The notes under the pieces are model-generated. The model saw only the letters and a list, made by a program, of their open reading frames with translations, searched no databases and was not told the DNA's origin. From Lysinibacillus sp. PLM2 (GTDB lineage: Bacteria > Bacillota > Bacilli > Bacillales_A > Planococcaceae), in assembly GCA_023168345.1 (NCBI GenBank), contig AP025689.1, positions 3,496,001 to 3,560,000 of the forward strand: 64,000 nucleotides of DNA, read 5' to 3'. The position numbers were made by a program, and so were the translations under genes. Below, one piece after another: positions 1 to 7,475 of this stretch. The stretch's first letter is position 1. The number at the start of each line of letters is the position of its first letter.

Positions 1-909
1 TGTTGATGTCCCAAATATCGCACCAGTTACTGTTGCTAAAGAATCAGCAAGTAATGCTTTTCCTGCACGAGGCAATTTATTATCTTTAACTAATCCAGCT
101 TGACCAGCAACAGCCATTAATGTACCAGCAGTATCAAAGAAATCTACAAATAAGAATGTTAACACTACTATCAAGAAATCTAAGTTTAAAATCGAACCAA
201 AGTCACCAAATGCTTGGAATGCTGCTCCGAATGTAGGCGAAATATCAGGAATACCTGAAACAACCTTTTCCGGTAATTTTACCAAGCCAAAAATCATTCC
301 AACTACTGCAGTGACAACCATACCATAGAAAATGCCACCATTGATTTTCTTAGCCATAAAGATCGATGTTACTAATACTCCAAAAATCGCCAATAATGTT
401 GGTCCGTGAGTAAGATCACCTAGTACTGTTAATGTCGAATCGTCATTACCTATAATTCCTGCACCCTGTAAACCAACATACGTAATGAATAAACCAATAC
501 CAGCACCTACCGCATATTTTAACTGTGCTGGAATTGCATTAATAATTGTTTCGCGTAAACCTGAAAGTGATAATACAATGAAGATTAATCCAGAGAATAG
601 TACCCCTGTTAACGCAGTTTCCCAAGACATCCCCATACCAAGAACTACTGAAAAGGCAAAGAATGCATTAAGTCCCATACCTGGAGCTAATGCAATTGGG
701 TATTTTGCAATTAGACCCATAAATAAACTACCAACTGCAGCTGCTAATGCAGTTGCTACGAATACTGCATTGTAATCCATACCAGCTTCCGATAACATCG
801 TTGGGTTTACAGCTAGTATGTACGCCATAGATAGGAAAGTTGTTAATCCACCTAAAAATTCACGGCGATAATTTGTTCCAAGTTCTTCAAATTGGAAATA
901 CTTTTTCAT
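1..909 (-). CDS. pbuG: Guanine/hypoxanthine permease, partial (C-terminus outside window)
   Basis: Proton-coupled purine base importer of the NCS2/AzgA group in the cytoplasmic membrane. It reads from ATG at 909 (GGAGG about 6 nt upstream) and stays open to base 1, so about 300 N-terminal residues are seen. They begin MKKYFQFEELGTNYRREF and show the family motifs FLSMAYILAVNP, APGMGLNAFFAF and VDFFDTAGTLMAV, with repeated hydrophobic segments. It lies downstream of guaA in the ancestral order, as in B. subtilis. Its leader holds a guanine riboswitch and its promoter a PurBox pair, so purine-dependent control is expected. Family assignment is firm. Substrate (guanine/hypoxanthine rather than adenine) is inferred from the riboswitch type. 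Confidence 0.93.
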   Translation of the reverse strand, partial: MKKYFQFEELGTNYRREFLGGLTTFLSMAYILAVNPTMLSEAGMDYNAVFVATALAAAVGSLFMGLIAKYPIALAPGMGLNAFFAFSVVLGMGMSWETALTGVLFSGLIFIVLSLSGLRETIINAIPAQLKYAVGAGIGLFITYVGLQGAGIIGNDDSTLTVLGDLTHGPTLLAIFGVLVTSIFMAKKINGGIFYGMVVTAVVGMIFGLVKLPEKVVSGIPDISPTFGAAFQAFGDFGSILNLDFLIVVLTFLFVDFFDTAGTLMAVAGQAGLVKDNKLPRAGKALLADSLATVTGAIFGTST

Positions 910-939
910 GATGATCCTCCGTATTATCGTCACGATGCC

Positions 940-1094
940 AAAAATAATAGACATACACCTTTTATTGTTGTATGTCTACGATTCCCCATTTAAATAAAAA
1001 TATAAATGTACTATCATAGTGGGTTAATCGTAGTCAAACTATTTAAGGTAGTTTGGTAGAAACTTTCGAGCCATATTCTCGACATTATACGACG
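940..1094 (-). promoter_or_regulatory. Guanine-class purine riboswitch with terminator, pbuG leader
   Basis: On the minus strand the aptamer (1029-1094) shows all family signatures in order: TATAAT in J1/2, P2 arms TCGAG/CTCGA, ATATGG in L2, GTTTCTACC in J2/3, P3 arms AAACTA/TAGTTT with CCTTAAA loop, and GACTACG in J3/1. The C at the position equivalent to C74 marks guanine rather than adenine. A terminator stem AGACATACA/TGTATGTCT (949-977) followed by a T-rich run lies downstream. The 3' P1 strand CTACGATT can instead pair with AATCGTAG just before the terminator, forming an antiterminator. Bound guanine should stabilise P1 and end transcription. Confidence 0.95.
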
Positions 1095-1115
1095 AATTAT
1101 TTAATTTACCTATGT

Positions 1116-1144
1116 AATATATCACCTACTCCAATAGATTTCAA
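1116..1144 (-). promoter_or_regulatory. SigA-type promoter of pbuG
   Basis: Minus strand TTGAAA (1139-1144), 17-bp spacer, TATATT (1116-1121), immediately upstream of the riboswitch aptamer. Spacing and position fit a housekeeping promoter. Confidence 0.7.
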
Positions 1145-1148
1145 TGCT

Positions 1149-1192
1149 ATTTACGAACATTTTTATAAATAATTAGTTAAAAGTTCGTAAAT
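1149..1192. promoter_or_regulatory. Inverted PurBox pair (PurR operator) upstream of pbuG
   Basis: Two 13-mers, ATTTACGAACATT (1149-1161) and the opposite-strand ATTTACGAACTTT (1180-1192), each differ from the Bacillus PurBox AWWWCCGAACWWT at one base. They face each other across 18 bp and sit just upstream of the -35. Bacillus PurR operators are such inverted pairs with a 16-17 bp gap, so this one is slightly wide. Expected effect: repression of pbuG by PurR when PRPP is low, in addition to the guanine riboswitch. Confidence 0.7.
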
Positions 1193-1256
1193 TAATTCAC
1201 TAATTTTTCAAAAATAAAGAGAATCATCAATTCAGATTCTCTTTTAAAAGTTTCTA

Positions 1257-2180
1257 TTAATTTAACAATGTTAATACAGGATAGATATAAGGTTCACTTG
1301 GTTCATCGATAACATTCAAACTAGTTACTTTTATAAACGGCAATTCATATCCACTATAGGTACTAACAATCAAGACGCCCTCTATTTCAATCCATGTATC
1401 TTCCTTTAATGTATCGGCACCTTCTACCTCCGATAAAAAGCCAATAATACTAGCATCTGCAATACAATGGGTTATTAGAAATCTTGAAATTACTAATTGG
1501 TTACTAGCAAGTCCATCTTCCTTGAAAACAAAACCACTCATTTTAATACGTTTTCCTACATAAGACTCTGGATGATTATTTATTTCTCCGTAATAGGTAC
1601 TAAACATATCTTCTGTCATTTGGATGGTTTCTGCTTCTTGTAGCATTCTAAATTTTTCATCATATTCCTCTTCCGAGAGATAGTTGTTATTCGGCAAAGC
1701 AACATCTTCTACACTGGAATAAATATCAATATCCTCTTTCTCTGCCAAGGACTCAGTTCCATCTAAAAAAGAATTTCTATTCGCGTTTTCAACCCCCTCT
1801 TTATTCCCTCCTTGAGAAAGCAGAAATCCCTTATTAGCTGCAATTGATGAATCTAATGTAACAGGCGCTAAGGTAAAGCCTGTTATCATCGGGAATGCAA
1901 TGACACAGTAGCCTACTATTCTCTTTAAACTCCAATGGCTATTTCCATGATCATGATCACATCCATGAGAACATGTATGGCGAGAATGCTTTTCCTGCCA
2001 TATTCGAGAAAACTGAATCATAAATAAAACAATAAATAGGATTGCTGCCATCTTACTCATAAAATCATATTTTGGATTAATAAATTTGGTGATGTCACCA
2101 GTAATATGAAGATCCACAAAATATAAAGCAAATGCCCCCAATATTACTGCCTTTAAAAAATGTTGAAAGTGGAATTTCAT
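1257..2180 (-). CDS. ycgQ: TIGR03943/DUF1980 family membrane protein, permease partner
   Basis: 307 residues. The N-terminus has two hydrophobic segments (about residues 8-27 and 40-57), then a histidine/cysteine-rich linker with HTCSHGCDHDH, a third membrane segment near 90-110, and an acidic C-terminal beta-rich domain outside the membrane. This is the layout of B. subtilis YcgQ (TIGR03943). The family is nearly always paired with a COG0701 permease, here the gene 10 bp upstream. The His/Cys cluster suggests a transition metal. Start ATG follows AGGAGGTG. Biochemical role is unknown; Zn(II) handling is inferred from the Zur-like box before the operon. Confidence 0.85.
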   Translation of the reverse strand: MKFHFQHFLKAVILGAFALYFVDLHITGDITKFINPKYDFMSKMAAILFIVLFMIQFSRIWQEKHSRHTCSHGCDHDHGNSHWSLKRIVGYCVIAFPMITGFTLAPVTLDSSIAANKGFLLSQGGNKEGVENANRNSFLDGTESLAEKEDIDIYSSVEDVALPNNNYLSEEEYDEKFRMLQEAETIQMTEDMFSTYYGEINNHPESYVGKRIKMSGFVFKEDGLASNQLVISRFLITHCIADASIIGFLSEVEGADTLKEDTWIEIEGVLIVSTYSGYELPFIKVTSLNVIDEPSEPYIYPVLTLLN

Positions 2181-2190
2181 ACTGCACCTC

Positions 2191-3186
2191 CTAGAGTAAG
2201 CTCGATAAACTTACAAATATAAATACAATAGTCGTGATCAGAACAAATAGAATAAATACAAATTTTGCTTTAAACACACTTAATAACATAATTGTATTTT
2301 TTAAATCGATCATCGGTCCATAAACTAAAAAAGCTAATATAGAAGTAGTTGGAAATACATTTCTGAAAGATGCGCCAATAAAAGCATCCGCTTCTGAGCA
2401 TAAGGAAAGCATAAATGCCAAGCCCATCATCACGAGCGTTGTCTGCATTTGATTATCTCCAAATAGTAAAAGAGATTCTGTAGATATATAAGTTTGTAAA
2501 AAAGCAGCGACAAAAGCACCGATAATTAAGTATTTACTCATATCAAAGAATTCATCTATAGAATGCTTAAACATGTTACTAACCCTTGATATTAACGGTT
2601 GTTTTTTATGAGTATGACTATGAGAATGATGACCTCCTTTAGTTTTTTTCAATTGATTCGATCTAAATAACAGACTGACCAATAGGGCGATTGCTAATGC
2701 CGCTACGAAACCAACGCCCATGCGGAGCATCGCCATCTCCATATCGTTACCAAACGCCATATAAGTAGATAAAATAACGATTGGATTAATTAGCGGCCCC
2801 GTTAATAAAAAACCTACTCCCGCATATAATGGAACCCCTTTCCCAATTAATCTCCTTACTATCGGGACAATCCCACATTCACAAGCAGGAAAGGCAGCTC
2901 CTACAACACAACTCATTAACACAGCCAAAAATTTATTTTTCGGTATACAAGCTCGTATATGATCCTCTGTAATAAAAATTTGTATAAAACCTGCAATCAA
3001 CACCCCGATTAACACAAAAGGTATAGCCTCGATTAAAATACTAAGGAAAATCGTGTTTAATTGATTGAATGAATTCGGAATAGTTAATGTAGTACCATTT
3101 AAAAATATAGGAACTAAAACCAATATTAAAATCCCTAAAATAAATACTGTTGAGAAATTTACAGATTGTTTTTGTCTTGATTGCAT
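2191..3186 (-). CDS. ycgR: COG0701/DUF318 permease (YcgR/YraQ family)
   Basis: 331-residue polytopic protein with about eight membrane segments. Two related half-motifs are visible, AFPACECGIVPIVRRL near residue 100 and CSEADAFIGASF near 265, both hallmarks of the YraQ/YcgR permease family. A central loop (residues about 180-200) is histidine-rich (HHSHSHTH), often a metal-binding trait. First gene of a two-gene operon with ycgQ; start ATG preceded by AGAGGAG. Substrate is not established. The Zur-like operator upstream argues for a part in zinc homeostasis. Confidence 0.85.
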   Translation of the reverse strand: MQSRQKQSVNFSTVFILGILILVLVPIFLNGTTLTIPNSFNQLNTIFLSILIEAIPFVLIGVLIAGFIQIFITEDHIRACIPKNKFLAVLMSCVVGAAFPACECGIVPIVRRLIGKGVPLYAGVGFLLTGPLINPIVILSTYMAFGNDMEMAMLRMGVGFVAALAIALLVSLLFRSNQLKKTKGGHHSHSHTHKKQPLISRVSNMFKHSIDEFFDMSKYLIIGAFVAAFLQTYISTESLLLFGDNQMQTTLVMMGLAFMLSLCSEADAFIGASFRNVFPTTSILAFLVYGPMIDLKNTIMLLSVFKAKFVFILFVLITTIVFIFVSLSSLL

Positions 3187-3277
3187 CGAATCTCCTCTTT
3201 CCTATCTCTTAAAATTTTAAATGCTTGTCCAACTCTAAAATTAGAATTTAGACATCTCGTAATATAGTATTTATTTT

Positions 3278-3298
3278 AAATCGTAATAATTCCTATTT
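3278..3298. promoter_or_regulatory. Zur-like box upstream of ycgR-ycgQ
   Basis: The site AAATCGTAATAATTCCTATTT matches the B. subtilis Zur consensus TCGTAATnATTACGA in 12 of 14 defined core positions (perfect left half TCGTAAT, right half ATTCCTA with two changes) and keeps the flanking AAA/TTT. It lies about 90 bp before ycgR, a workable operator position. Zinc repression is an inference. Confidence 0.6.
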
Positions 3299-3312
3299 AA
3301 TTTTAATGACAC

Positions 3313-3358
3313 AAAAAAACCCCTTTTTATTTGCTATTAAAGTACAAATAAAAAGGGG
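3313..3358 (-). terminator. Ancestral guaA terminator, displaced by the integrated element
   Basis: Perfect 14-bp stem CCCCTTTTTATTTG / CAAATAAAAAGGGG (3320-3333, 3345-3358) followed on the minus strand by T7. It sits about 40 bp past the attL copy of the guaA tail, where the guaA terminator would be before insertion. It now lies 16 kb from guaA. Confidence 0.85.
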
Positions 3359-3396
3359 CTTTATTAACTATTTAATCGTTTCAGGTTATTATGGAT

Positions 3397-3467
3397 TATT
3401 CCCACTCAATCGTCGCAGGTGGCTTAGAAGTAATATCATACAGCACACGGTTTACGTGTTTTACTTC
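3397..3467. repeat. attL: left copy of the 71-bp guaA-tail duplication
   Basis: Identical to 19579-19649. Identity then drops but 10 of the next 12 bases still match (3468-3479), so the element carries a slightly diverged piece of guaA beyond the crossover region. The host flank to the left contributes the first base of a TAA stop, whereas guaA at the right end now finishes with TAG. Confidence 0.93.
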
Positions 3468-3677
3468 ATTAACAATACGTTGATATATCAATGTTTCTAC
3501 AACTTTTAATAATTTCCAAACTAAATTTAATTCTCGATTATTTACGCTATTTTTGTAACTCAATCGTAGCACGTGGAAGGGTATTTTGGCAACAATTCCA
3601 CATAGATAATCTACATTTAATAACCCTATTATATAGAAGATAAATTTCAGTAATTTATTCGGCACTTTATCAGAATA

Positions 3678-3741
3678 TTCTGAATAAAATGTTTAGAATT
3701 ATATAATCCTGTAAATAATAAATCTGTGATGCTATATCACA
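3678..3741 (+). promoter_or_regulatory. Promoter of the HNH gene with two palindromic operator candidates
   Basis: TTCTGA (3678-3683), 18-bp spacer and TATAAT (3702-3707) form a promoter reading toward the gene at 3767. A perfect 14-bp palindrome, TCAGAATATTCTGA (3670-3683), covers the -35. A second inverted repeat, TGTGAT-N5-ATCACA (3725-3741), lies between -10 and the start codon. Both positions suit repressor binding. The binding protein is unknown; the element's small XRE protein is one possibility. Confidence 0.5.
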
Positions 3742-3766
3742 AGATAATAAACAGGAGACATTAATA

Positions 3767-4870
3767 ATGGTATCTAAGTTAAGTATTTCAAAAATTAAGA
3801 CTTATGTTGAAAAAGAACAATTTATATTTATATCAGCAAATAACATATATGATGCTAAAAAATGTAGAATTAAAATTGTTTGTCCAAACGGTCATGAAAA
3901 TGAAACAAGTTGGAGTTCCTTTGCACATCAAAAATGCAGATGTAAAAAAGGCATTTGCAATGTTACGGGCTCAAAATTAAGAAAAAATTTAACGGAAATC
4001 GTTGAAGAAATTAAGGAATATGGATATAAAATTATAGACGGTTTAGTCGATTACATTAACAATAAATCAACATTAACTCTTAAATGTCCTTATAGTCATG
4101 AACGTAAAATCTCTTATAATCATTTCAAGAAAGTACCCGATTGTCCAGATTGTAATGGTTTCCGTAGAATATACACGTACGAAGAAGTAAAAGGTATTTT
4201 TGAAGACGAAGGGTGCGAATTACTTGAAATAGAGTATCTTAATAGTAAGACACCAATGAAATATAAATGTGTCTGTGGTTGTGATGAATATACTATCCGA
4301 TTATATGACTTTCAAAATGGTGTTCGTTGTCAGAGATGTGCAAATAGAGAATCATATACGTTTGATGAAGTAAAAGAATTATTTAAAGAACGTGGACACA
4401 CTTTGGTTGAAACAGAATACAAAGGAAGTCATGTTCCCCACTCTTATATTTGCAAGTGTGGGAATCCAAGTCAAATTTCTATTTCAAATCTCTTACGTGG
4501 AGTTCGTTGTATGGAATGTTATTTACAAAGTAACAGAGGTGAAAATCATCCTAACTGGAATCCTAATTTAACAGATGAAGAGAGAATGAAATATAGAAAA
4601 TATAGTGAATATGAATATTGGAGAATGGCAGTTTATGAAAGAGATAAATACACTTGTCAAAGTTGTGGAAATAATAAAGGCGGAAATCTAGTAGCACATC
4701 ATTTGGATAGTTATGATTGGTGTAAGGAAAAAAGAACAGACATAAATAATGGAATCACACTTTGTGAAGATTGTCATTTAAACTTTCATGGTATGTACGG
4801 TTTCGGTAATAATACAAACAAGCAATTTTCAGAGTGGCTCTATTACAATAAAGTAAAACACATACTCTAA
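3767..4870 (+). CDS. HNH endonuclease with repeated zinc-ribbon modules
   Basis: 367 residues. The first 260 residues contain about four repeats of a module with paired CxxC/CxxH or CxCxC clusters (CPNGHE, CPDCNG, CVCGC/CQRC, CKCG/CMEC), each followed by a segment of the type YTYEEVKGIFEDEG or YTFDEVKELFKERG. The C-terminus (about 280-367) is an HNH nuclease: CQSCG, HH, DINNGITLCEDCH. This layout is typical of free-standing phage HNH nucleases, which act as homing enzymes or assist terminases at cos sites. It is preceded by AGGAG and followed by its own terminator. It lies at the attL end on the strand opposite the packaging genes, which favours a self-contained accessory gene. Confidence 0.85.
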   Translation: MVSKLSISKIKTYVEKEQFIFISANNIYDAKKCRIKIVCPNGHENETSWSSFAHQKCRCKKGICNVTGSKLRKNLTEIVEEIKEYGYKIIDGLVDYINNKSTLTLKCPYSHERKISYNHFKKVPDCPDCNGFRRIYTYEEVKGIFEDEGCELLEIEYLNSKTPMKYKCVCGCDEYTIRLYDFQNGVRCQRCANRESYTFDEVKELFKERGHTLVETEYKGSHVPHSYICKCGNPSQISISNLLRGVRCMECYLQSNRGENHPNWNPNLTDEERMKYRKYSEYEYWRMAVYERDKYTCQSCGNNKGGNLVAHHLDSYDWCKEKRTDINNGITLCEDCHLNFHGMYGFGNNTNKQFSEWLYYNKVKHIL

Positions 4871-4888
4871 GAAAAGTATGTGTTTTTT
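4855..4888 (+). terminator. Terminator of the HNH gene
   Basis: Stem AACACATACT / AGTATGTGTT overlapping the stop codon, followed by TTTT. Confidence 0.8.
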
Positions 4889-4995
4889 AAATATGAATAG
4901 TTTAGTATTACTTACCCAAGTATAGTAAATATGTTTATTATTAACAATAACTTGATGTTATAATTTAATTGAAATTTACCAAATGGAGGGATTAA

Positions 4996-5490
4996 ATGTT
5001 TAATAGGAAATTTTTTGCAATTATACTATTTGTACCTGCGTTATTACTATCTGGTTGTGGTAAATCTATTAGTGATTACAGTTATAGTGAATTAATGAAT
5101 TTGTCAGATGAAGAATTTGAAAAAGTACTAGAAAATTCGGATTACGAAGAAATGCAAAGTTGGCAAGATAAATATGACTATGATAACAGTTCATCTTCCA
5201 CTAATTCAAATTTATTTAGTTATTTAGAAATCAAAAATATATCTTATACACATAGTGGCTCTTGGTATAGTGCTGTCGGTGAAATAACTAATACATATCA
5301 CAAGCCCTTAGGGGGCTACTTAGATATTGTAGGTTACGACAGTGAGGGGAACATCATAAATTCTATGCCAATCAGTTTGCCTTTAGGCGGTATTCAACCT
5401 AAAGAGACATGGGCTTTTAAACAAGAAGTTTCAAAAACTCCATTCAATTCTGTCAAAGTTCAAAATAGCACAGTTGTTGTAGAGGATTAA
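4996..5490 (+). CDS. Lipoprotein with FxLYD-like domain
   Basis: 164 residues. A short basic N-terminus and hydrophobic stretch end in the lipobox LLSGC (Cys about residue 21), so the protein should be lipid-anchored outside the membrane. Residues 25-60 are acidic and Ser/Asp-rich. The C-terminal part (about 75-160) has the beta-sandwich pattern of FxLYD-type domains (GEITNTYHKPLGGYLDIVGY, then a Pro-rich turn and SVKVQN). Start ATG follows GGAGGG. It is transcribed alone, convergent with the packaging operon. Prophage lipoproteins at element edges sometimes block superinfecting phage DNA entry (for example Ltp of TP-J34); that role here is inference. Confidence 0.75.
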   Translation: MFNRKFFAIILFVPALLLSGCGKSISDYSYSELMNLSDEEFEKVLENSDYEEMQSWQDKYDYDNSSSSTNSNLFSYLEIKNISYTHSGSWYSAVGEITNTYHKPLGGYLDIVGYDSEGNIINSMPISLPLGGIQPKETWAFKQEVSKTPFNSVKVQNSTVVVED

Positions 5491-5532
5491 AATTATTGTA
5501 AATGCATTGTATGTAAATCACAATTACAGAAT

Positions 5533-5577
5533 AAAAAGGCAAAATTGAATCTTTTATGGTTCAATTTTGCCTTTTTC
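5533..5577. terminator. Bidirectional terminator between lipoprotein gene and head-completion gene
   Basis: Stem AAAAAGGCAAAATTGAA / TTCAATTTTGCCTTTTT, T-tracts on both strands, placed between two convergent genes. Confidence 0.9.
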
Positions 5578-5656
5578 ATTATTAACAGTATAAAAAAGTA
5601 AACATAATAAAATGAAGTAAATTAAAAACAAAGAGTATAATTTTAGATAATTCCTA

Positions 5657-6409
5657 CTACCATTCGCCCCATCCAGAGCCACCATCATCACTTCCATTAT
5701 TTTCGTCATTATCGACAATATCTATTTCAATCTTCTCTCCATAAAAACAATCGTAAATTTCACCATTCCAAGTTGAATATGTGCTGTTTGGTGCCCAACA
5801 AATATCATAATCAACTTTGCCTCTTGGAGTTGAAGATAAATTAATATGAACTAATCCCTTATCAGTGAATATAAAGCCAGTATATTCATATTGTCTGCCA
5901 TCAATATATACATCATGTTTCTTAGATGTAGCATTAACAAATGAATCATAAATTCCTCTTGTTATTGCGTTATCTTGCAACGTAAGTTGTAGTTCACCTT
6001 CTGCTGAAATAACAAATCTGTCGTCATTTAATCCAAATTGACTTGACAATTCCATAAGACAGGGTAATTCATATATTTCATATGAAGTATACGTTGATGT
6101 TGAACTATCATAAGTTGAGATATTAAATCGTACTCTATGCTCTGCACATCGAATAATTGCCTTATATGATTCACTTCGTTTCGTTGAAACTTGATTAAGG
6201 ACATACCATTCTTTATTGCCATAAACAATATGGTCGCCACGCTTTAATGGTACAGATGTTGAAATGAATCTATCATCATAATTATCATTAATTAGCGAAT
6301 TTGTTATAAATGCTTTCGTTTCAACATTGTTTATTTTTACCTTTACACCTGCTCTATTTAGAAGTGTAAGAAAATCTTTGTCTAATGAACTAAATAAATT
6401 TACCTTCAT
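5657..6409 (-). CDS. Putative head-completion (stopper-like) protein
   Basis: 250 residues, no confident family. The first 100 residues (MKVNLFSSLDKDF, then KRGDHIVYGNKEWYVLNQV) resemble the small beta-barrel of phage head-closure proteins, where a 'gene product must be defined before use' type strand pair follows RGD. Residues 100-220 are another beta-rich region with many Tyr/Thr/Ser. The tail is Asp/Gly-rich (about 230-250) and ends GWGEW. It is the last gene of the packaging operon, 26 bp after the adaptor-like gene, which is where a stopper is normally found. The role is position-based inference. Confidence 0.45.
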   Translation of the reverse strand: MKVNLFSSLDKDFLTLLNRAGVKVKINNVETKAFITNSLINDNYDDRFISTSVPLKRGDHIVYGNKEWYVLNQVSTKRSESYKAIIRCAEHRVRFNISTYDSSTSTYTSYEIYELPCLMELSSQFGLNDDRFVISAEGELQLTLQDNAITRGIYDSFVNATSKKHDVYIDGRQYEYTGFIFTDKGLVHINLSSTPRGKVDYDICWAPNSTYSTWNGEIYDCFYGEKIEIDIVDNDENNGSDDGGSGWGEW

Positions 6410-6435
6410 TTAAGCAACACCCTTTCTTGCTACAC

Positions 6436-6774
6436 TTATTGAAACAACATAAAAAAACTAGAATCGCTATTATTATCAGATACGGGCATCGTTCTGATTT
6501 TGCGTTCTAGTTGGTCAATTCGTGACAGTAAATTTTCATGAAATGCACTTATAGTCATGTCATCTTGTTTATAATCTTTCATTAGTTCTGGATTATTAGC
6601 AACAGATTCTAATATTGATAATGCTGTCGCATAAATCGCTCTCTTAGATTTGTTTGATTCTGGATTGTATTCGTCATAATGTTCAAGACCATTCTCCGCA
6701 AGATACACTTGCATTTCTTCATGTGTCAATTCAATTCCTTGAATTTCTAAATGTAATCTTTGTTGATTATTCAT
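6436..6774 (-). CDS. Head-tail connector (adaptor) protein, small gp6/gp15-like
   Basis: 112 residues, predicted all-alpha. The pattern (N-terminal short helix, YLAENGLEHYDEYNPES, then a long helix ALSILESVANNPELMKDYK and a C-terminal helix LLSRIDQLERKIRTMP) is that of small adaptor proteins found after portals in Firmicutes siphophages. Start ATG follows AAAGGAATTG. It normally follows the portal closely; here a foreign-looking cassette separates them. An adaptor and a stopper imply capsids that can accept tails, although the element has no tail genes. Confidence 0.6.
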   Translation of the reverse strand: MNNQQRLHLEIQGIELTHEEMQVYLAENGLEHYDEYNPESNKSKRAIYATALSILESVANNPELMKDYKQDDMTISAFHENLLSRIDQLERKIRTMPVSDNNSDSSFFMLFQ

Positions 6775-6798
6775 TTAAAACAATTCCTTTCTCTTCAA

Positions 6799-6833
6799 TA
6801 AAAAATACCCTCCATTTCGAAGGGTATTTTTTA
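6799..6833. terminator. Strong bidirectional terminator downstream of the 209-aa gene
   Basis: Stem AAAAAATACCCT / AGGGTATTTTTT with T-tracts on both strands. It lies inside the packaging operon, between the 209-aa gene and the adaptor gene. Confidence 0.88.
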
Positions 6834-6845
6834 TTTATATTCTTT

Positions 6846-7475
6846 TTAATTAAAATACTTATCTTCAACAACTTTTAAGATACCTAAAATTGAGACATAA
6901 TTTTTAGAGTCTTCATCTGAATGTATTCCAAAAGTAAATTTTTTGACATTCTGAAGTATATGCTCAATATTATCAATATCGATTTCTACTTTTTCTAATT
7001 CTTCTCTTAAATACTTAGACAAATTCTCTTTTCTGTGTTCAAGAAAAAATAATTCTTTTTCACTGTTTAAAAAGATTTTTGATGTTTTCTTACTCTTATG
7101 ATTCTCTACAATTGTACATTTATATTCAAATTTGGCTAATCCGTTCTGCATAGAATATATTGTAATTTCATTGTCAACTAAATGAAATGCTATCATTAAC
7201 TTTATCTTTGATAGTTCTGCTTTAATTTCTATATTATTTTGATATGTTTTTTTGTTTACAGTAAAACCCTTTTGTTCAAAAAAATTATAAAATTCATTGA
7301 TAATAGTATCAGTAAAAGCATTTAAAGAACTAACATAAATTTCAGATTTTTCATATTCATCTAATTTAGAATAGTAAGTAAGTAATTTTTCACGCAAGGA
7401 ACTCTTTAAAGTTTCTATTTCTTCTTCTTGTTGTTCCAAAATGTTATTTTTTTTAACTAAATCATCAAATCCCAT
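6846..7475 (-). CDS. Hypothetical protein, probable moron gene in the packaging operon
   Basis: 209 residues; I do not recognise a family. The N-terminal 50 residues are Glu/Lys-rich and predicted coiled coil (ILEQQEEEIETLKSSLREKL). The middle is alternating beta, and residues 145-175 form a second acidic helix. No signal peptide, membrane segment or Cys cluster. Start ATG follows GAGGTGG. It lies between portal and adaptor genes that are adjacent in most phages, follows 600 bp of non-coding DNA, and ends at its own strong terminator. That arrangement is typical of moron genes, so a host-benefit or anti-phage role is possible. Confidence 0.55.
   Translation of the reverse strand: MGFDDLVKKNNILEQQEEEIETLKSSLREKLLTYYSKLDEYEKSEIYVSSLNAFTDTIINEFYNFFEQKGFTVNKKTYQNNIEIKAELSKIKLMIAFHLVDNEITIYSMQNGLAKFEYKCTIVENHKSKKTSKIFLNSEKELFFLEHRKENLSKYLREELEKVEIDIDNIEHILQNVKKFTFGIHSDEDSKNYVSILGILKVVEDKYFN

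Noticed and set aside
3396-3665. 89-codon frame ending in the guaA tail at attL
   Set aside because: Its last codons are the duplicated guaA 3' end; the upstream part has no family resemblance, no ribosome binding site and no known product. It is a by-product of the insertion.
3725-3741. CRP-type site TGTGA...TCACA
   Set aside because: The gap is 7 rather than 6 and Firmicutes of this type do not use cAMP-CRP in the enterobacterial way; kept only as a generic dyad.
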